64,000 nt of DNA from contig CALAJQ010000006.1 of the NCBI GenBank assembly GCA_937922785.1, positions 186,156-250,155 of the forward strand. Reading direction: 5' to 3'. Made by a program: the position numbers and the translations under genes. Positions within the stretch are counted from its first letter, which is position 1. Each line of letters begins with the position of its first letter. Under the pieces are notes generated by a model. That model saw nothing but the letters and a program-made list of their open reading frames with translations. It was not told the DNA's origin and searched no databases. The DNA is from an uncultured Acidimicrobiales bacterium. GTDB lineage: Bacteria; Actinomycetota; Acidimicrobiia; Acidimicrobiales; SZUA-35. Shown here in pieces: positions 60,794 to 64,000 of this stretch.

Positions 60794-60841
60794 GGGGAAG
60801 GGGGTGTTGAGGGGAAGGGGGTGGTTGTTGAGGGGAAGGGG
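60794..60841 (+). repeat. G-rich tract with quadruplex potential
   Basis: Six runs of four or five G, separated by AA or by short T/G-rich loops (GGGGAAGGGGGTGTTGA and two further copies with changes). It lies at the 3' end of the nitrobindin gene. Four runs with loops of 2, 6 and 2 bases satisfy a G-quadruplex motif. Confidence 0.7.
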
Positions 60842-60844
60842 TGT

Positions 60845-61339
60845 TTAGGTGGTGGGGAAGAGGTTGGCGGATAGGTGGTGGGTCATTTCTTCGCCTACTG
60901 CGGCCATGGCCATTTTGTAGCTCAGAACTTGTGCCCCAGGGTCGAACGTCATCACTCGACGCACGGCGCTAACGTCCTTTGCCGTGGCGGTGGTTGTTAC
61001 CGACACGGTTTCTAACGAGATGACGATTGCCTCTTCTGTGCTTTGCACGATTCCCTCGTAACTTTCGGAGATTCCGCTGGGCTGCACTACTTGGAACTCG
61101 ACTCGATCTGTGCCGACTGGTCGGATGTAGCCCGCCTCGGCGTGCAGCGGCAGCCCGGTTTCGGCGTGACGGGTCTTCTGGGTGTAGGCAAGAAAGGGCT
61201 TCCCAACGTGGCCAAAGCTGATCTCTTCGTTGTAATCGAAGCTTTTAATGGTTGGATACTCGCCCGAACCGGTGCCAGCCCAAGTGCCAAGAAGCCAACT
61301 GAGGTGAGCGATGTCTGGGTGGAGTGGGGGAGTGGCCAT
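60845..61339 (-). CDS. Nitrobindin-like heme-binding protein (FABP-like)
   Basis: A 164-residue beta-barrel of the nitrobindin/THAP4-like family: LSWLLGTWAGTGSGEYPTI, GKPFLAYTQKTRH, GLPLHAEAGYIRP, and HHLSANL with the proximal His near the C-terminus. Family members bind ferric heme and isomerise peroxynitrite to nitrate. Length and ends are normal. Confidence 0.88.
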   Translation of the reverse strand: MATPPLHPDIAHLSWLLGTWAGTGSGEYPTIKSFDYNEEISFGHVGKPFLAYTQKTRHAETGLPLHAEAGYIRPVGTDRVEFQVVQPSGISESYEGIVQSTEEAIVISLETVSVTTTATAKDVSAVRRVMTFDPGAQVLSYKMAMAAVGEEMTHHLSANLFPTT

Positions 61340-61398
61340 GGGTTCAGTATGTCGGGTGCCACAGCTTCGCTGCCACGGTTGCTCAACGTTTGTCCATT

Positions 61399-61443
61399 AA
61401 GTTACCGAGCAGCGCGAATCCCAAGTTACCGAGCAGCGCGAAT
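61399..61443. repeat. Tandem repeat, two copies
   Basis: A 21-base block beginning AAGTTACCGAGCAGCGC is repeated exactly at 61399 and 61423 (24-base period). It lies in the 198-base divergent gap between nitrobindin and the 61538 gene. Confidence 0.85.
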
Positions 61444-61537
61444 GTGTCTTTGGGCGGCGTTTTGGTGATCAAAGTTTTGCCCTGACTTGGATTCCTTCAG
61501 GGGAAGTGCTTAAATTTGCAAGTAATTGTTCTGAAGG

Positions 61538-62062
61538 GTGTTCGCGTTGTTCGAATCAATCAATGATCTTCCAAGCCACGTGTTCTTTGTGCACGTGCCG
61601 ATAGTCGCCATACCCGTCATGAGCCTGCTGGCGGTAATCATGGGCGTGCTACGGCATCCTCCGGCATGGCTGCGCCACATTGTGCTCGGCGGAACCATCC
61701 TCACGGTCGTGGCGACGTGGTTCGCAATTCAGTCGGGTCAAGCCTTTGACGAGATCATTGGTGACCGAGTTAACACCGACCGCCATGAGTCATTGGGCAA
61801 TACCACCATGTGGTTTGCGCTCGGTCTGGCAATTGCGGTGATCGGTCTGTCCTATGTCACTGCCAAGGCAGCGGCAAGCTTTGCCGCATCTGAAGAAATC
61901 GCAACGCCCATGAAGCAGGCTCGGATTGTGCTCTCCGCAGCCACCATCTTGCTGGCTGGGTTATCGACTGTTTGGGTCGTGAGAACGGGCGAAGAGGGTG
62001 CAAAGTTGGTGTGGAATGGCGTGATTCCTGCAGAGGCAGATCCTGCAGAGGTAGATGAGTAG
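61538..62062 (+). CDS. DUF2231-like membrane protein
   Basis: 174 residues, four transmembrane helices. LPSHVFFVHVPIVAIPVMSLLAVIMG resembles the HxxxxHxPIA start of DUF2231, and a second His-rich loop (TDRHESLGNTTMWFALGLA) may take part in heme or metal binding. It starts at GTG. It precedes a thioredoxin-like lipoprotein gene by two bases, so the two are one operon. Confidence 0.75.
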   Translation: MFALFESINDLPSHVFFVHVPIVAIPVMSLLAVIMGVLRHPPAWLRHIVLGGTILTVVATWFAIQSGQAFDEIIGDRVNTDRHESLGNTTMWFALGLAIAVIGLSYVTAKAAASFAASEEIATPMKQARIVLSAATILLAGLSTVWVVRTGEEGAKLVWNGVIPAEADPAEVDE

Positions 62063-62064
62063 CG

Positions 62065-62991
62065 GTGGATCGACGCTCGTTTGTTCTTGCCGCAACCAGC
62101 CTGGCCCTGGTCGGCTGCACCGCTGACTCAGCGGACAACGTCACCAGCCTTGTACCGATTGGGGCTGATGAAGGCACCCTAGACATTGTCGTTATGTTCA
62201 GCCCTTCGGTAGTAAGCGCTGGCATACCTCAACGGATGCCGTTTGGCTTAGTTCGAGACGGAGTCTTTGTGCTGGGTCCAGGTGGTGAAGAGGTTGCAGT
62301 TGAGATGTACAACGACGACACGGGGACGTTGGTTTTTGAGGGATCGGCAAGCGGACGAGTGGTTGCTCACTCCCACCCCGACAACGTTGACCCCGATCAT
62401 TCCCACGCCGACGTCGTCCGCTATTTTGCACCAACGCTGACGATTCCTGATCCTGGCCGGTTCCGGTTTGTTGTGAAGTCCGGCGAGCAGGTCGCAGCGT
62501 TTGGTGTCAACGTGCTTAACCAATCCGAAGTCGCAGTTCCCGGCATCGGCCAGCCGATGATCTCAATTGAGACGCCAACATTTGATAGCTCGGGTCCGGT
62601 TGACCCGATCTGTACACGGTCACCGGTCTGTGAATTTCACTCACACACCCCGGCCCAGATGCTGGCCGAAGGCAAACCGTTTGTGTTGCTTGTGGCCACG
62701 CCCTCATTCTGTCAAACCCAGTTCTGTGGTCCGGTGCTCGATGTCTTGATTGATGTTCAGCCCGACTTTGAAGACATAACAATGATTCACGCCGAGGTGT
62801 ACGAGAACCCGATTGAGGTCAACGGCAACCTAGGCGACCCGAACTTGCGCCCAGCGCCTGTGCTTGCCGCGATGAGGATGGACTACGAACCGAGCCTGTT
62901 TGTTGTGGGCTCGGACGGAATGGTCATCCACCGGCTCGACAACGTGTACGACGAGACCGAACTTCGAGCTGCACTTGAAGACGTGGTCTGA
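62065..62991 (+). CDS. Tat-type lipoprotein with thioredoxin-like domain
   Basis: 308 residues. DRRSFVLAATSLALVGC is a Tat signal with lipobox. A beta-rich region with His clusters (VVAHSHPDNVDPDHSHAD, about 100-117) comes next. A thioredoxin-like C-terminal domain (about 200-305) has LLVATPSFCQTQFCGPVLD, in which two Cys are four residues apart rather than two, and a likely cis-Pro in YEPSLFVVG. The role could be metal or thiol handling outside the membrane. Co-transcribed with the DUF2231 gene. Confidence 0.75.
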   Translation: MDRRSFVLAATSLALVGCTADSADNVTSLVPIGADEGTLDIVVMFSPSVVSAGIPQRMPFGLVRDGVFVLGPGGEEVAVEMYNDDTGTLVFEGSASGRVVAHSHPDNVDPDHSHADVVRYFAPTLTIPDPGRFRFVVKSGEQVAAFGVNVLNQSEVAVPGIGQPMISIETPTFDSSGPVDPICTRSPVCEFHSHTPAQMLAEGKPFVLLVATPSFCQTQFCGPVLDVLIDVQPDFEDITMIHAEVYENPIEVNGNLGDPNLRPAPVLAAMRMDYEPSLFVVGSDGMVIHRLDNVYDETELRAALEDVV

Positions 62992-63051
62992 ACCTTCCCT
63001 CACAATTTCTGTACCCAAGTAACAACTAACAACCGCAATGAAGGAAACAAA

Positions 63052-63627
63052 ATGAAAAAGCTATTTGCAATTCTGTCGATGCTCGCCTTGTTGGCAGCGG
63101 CATGTGGCGGCTCAGAATCTGAGCCCGCTGCAACCGACGCCCCCACCACTACTGCAGAAGTAATGGAGGACGAAGAGGCGATGGAAGATGACGAAGCCAT
63201 GGACGACGAAGACGCCATGGAAGATGACGAAGCCATGGAAGATGACGAAGCCATGGAAGATGAAGACGCCGCGCCAGCCGGCGACGCAGTTGAGGTCGAG
63301 CTAGTCGAATGGGCACTGAACGCCCCAACTGAAATCTCAAGTGGGACCGTGAACTTCAACGTGACTAACGCAGGGGAATTCTCACACGAGCTAGCAATTG
63401 TGCGCGGAGACAGCTACGAGTCGCTGCCGATGTTGGACAACGGCGCAGTTGACGAAGCAGCTCTTGGCGACGACTTCATCGGTCGAACCGAGACATTTGA
63501 TGGAGGGGAAACAATTACGGCCACTTTCGATCTCGAGCCCGGATCGTATGTGTTTGTCTGCAATATCAACTTTGGTCCTAATTCCCATGCAGCGGCAGGA
63601 CAGGTACTGTCGGTAACTGTTAGCTGA
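63052..63627 (+). CDS. Cupredoxin-like lipoprotein with acidic repeat linker
   Basis: 191 residues. The lipobox is LLAAAC (Cys 21). A linker of repeated EAMEDD/DEAMED units (about 38-72) leads to a cupredoxin-like beta-sandwich. Candidate copper ligands are SHELAIV (His), VFVCNI (Cys) and NSHAAAGQ (His, then Gln where Met is usual). GGAGG-type SD is missing, but AAGGAAACAAA precedes the ATG. Follows the thioredoxin-like lipoprotein by 60 bases. Confidence 0.78.
   Translation: MKKLFAILSMLALLAAACGGSESEPAATDAPTTTAEVMEDEEAMEDDEAMDDEDAMEDDEAMEDDEAMEDEDAAPAGDAVEVELVEWALNAPTEISSGTVNFNVTNAGEFSHELAIVRGDSYESLPMLDNGAVDEAALGDDFIGRTETFDGGETITATFDLEPGSYVFVCNINFGPNSHAAAGQVLSVTVS
63160..63270 (+). repeat. 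In-gene repeat encoding the acidic linker
   Basis: About seven degenerate tandem copies of a unit such as GAAGATGACGAAGCCATG. They code for the EDDEAM-type linker and keep the frame. Copy number may vary between strains. Confidence 0.85.
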
Positions 63628-63638
63628 TTCGAGGTTTT

Positions 63639-64000
63639 GTGGCCGCCAGTCCCGTATCAAATTCACAGACTCCTGGGAGCCAGGCAGTTGGCGAATCTGT
63701 TGACGGGACTGGCCGCCATCTAACCAATGTTGAGCTAAAGGCCTGGACCGGCTTTCTTGATGCCTCTCGCATGCTGGAGGAACGTCTGGCTTCGCATCTA
63801 AGCGATCAGTTCGGTATGTCCCACCGTGAATATGAAGTCTTGGTGAGGCTCGACGGAGCGGGAGGCCGGCTGAGGATGTCCACCCTTGCTCAGAAGATGG
63901 TTGCCTCTCAGCCGCTTATGACCCAAACGGTCAGCCGCTTGGAGAAACGAGGTTGGGTCAGGCGAGAGGCTTCCACTATCGATCGCCGAAGTACCGAAAC
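63639..64000 (+). CDS. MarR-family regulator (3' end beyond window)
   Basis: The first 120 residues are visible from GTG 63639, open to the window end. A disordered start is followed by the MarR winged helix: FLDASRMLEERLASHL, SHREYEVLVRLDGAGGRLRMSTLAQKMVASQPLMTQTVSRLEKRGWVRREASTIDRRS. The recognition helix and the DRR wing are intact. An inverted repeat lies in its first codons. It follows the cupredoxin gene by 11 bases on the same strand. Confidence 0.85.
   Translation, partial: MAASPVSNSQTPGSQAVGESVDGTGRHLTNVELKAWTGFLDASRMLEERLASHLSDQFGMSHREYEVLVRLDGAGGRLRMSTLAQKMVASQPLMTQTVSRLEKRGWVRREASTIDRRSTE

Noticed and set aside
62065-62991. A third selenoprotein in the thioredoxin-like lipoprotein
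   Set aside because: Its motif FCQTQFC is coded by normal TGT codons and there is no in-frame TGA.
1-64000. Genome-wide TGA recoding (Trp or Gly code)
   Set aside because: TGA ends many intact genes here, including several in ATGA overlaps, and Trp is coded by TGG throughout.

Overview
The window looks like one contig from a free-living actinobacterium, most likely an Acidimicrobiia-type lineage. GC is moderate (by eye a little over half). GTG and TTG starts are frequent, and many genes have no Shine-Dalgarno sequence. The markers fit: a CofC/FbiD-type enzyme for coenzyme F420, paired FluC fluoride channels, a KorAB 2-oxoacid:ferredoxin oxidoreductase, a citramalate synthase, and many Thr/Pro- or acid-linker lipoproteins. 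There is no prophage, transposase, rRNA or CRISPR array. It reads as a core chromosomal segment with dispersed intergenic repeats.

Layout. 1-4.5 kb: envelope lipoproteins and small enzymes, opening with a truncated thioredoxin-fold gene that carries an in-frame TGA. 4.6-15.5 kb: a secreted beta-propeller lipoprotein, leuCD, an RND transporter, greA, and on the other strand leuB and cimA. The last two with leuCD make a threonine-independent route to 2-oxobutyrate as well as the leucine steps. 15.6-24.3 kb: gltX, a five-gene minus-strand cluster resembling methylamine-dehydrogenase maturation genes (MauE-like, MauD-like and a 24-cysteine Tat substrate), a LacI-type regulator with two palindromic operators, and tRNA-Gln and tRNA-Glu. 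24.3-34.6 kb: fluC pair, hydrolase, methionine aminopeptidase, YqgE, an ABC exporter with adenosine deaminase, dtd. 34.7-39.1 kb: an operon of a degenerate multi-domain regulator, a HEAT-repeat membrane protein and a processive family-2 glycosyltransferase. 39.1-51.7 kb: upp, purK, amidohydrolase, Nudix, Gfo/Idh, PIG-L deacetylase, cofC, rnhB, Nfu-N protein, CoA-transferase. 51.7-64 kb: a structured element, a desaturase-Rieske fusion, korAB, a DUF3179 protein with an in-frame TGA, a ferredoxin-NADP reductase fusion, an AbiEi-like gene bracketed by inverted repeats, nitrobindin, and envelope redox proteins.

Most notable: two exported proteins (1-579 minus; 56549-57634 plus) each have a single in-frame TGA exactly where the first Cys of a CxxC motif belongs. 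Both are immediately followed by a hairpin in the position of a bacterial SECIS. They are read here as selenoproteins with a UPxC motif. No selenium machinery is in the window, so decoding genes should lie elsewhere.

Two families of short palindromic repeats sit mainly at gene 3' ends. One has three almost identical 76-bp copies, two of which bracket an AbiEi-like gene in inverted orientation. Short tandem duplications that copy stop codons recur at gene ends. At least fourteen genes have a TAnnnT hexamer 6-8 bases before the start codon and no SD, the signature of leaderless transcription.
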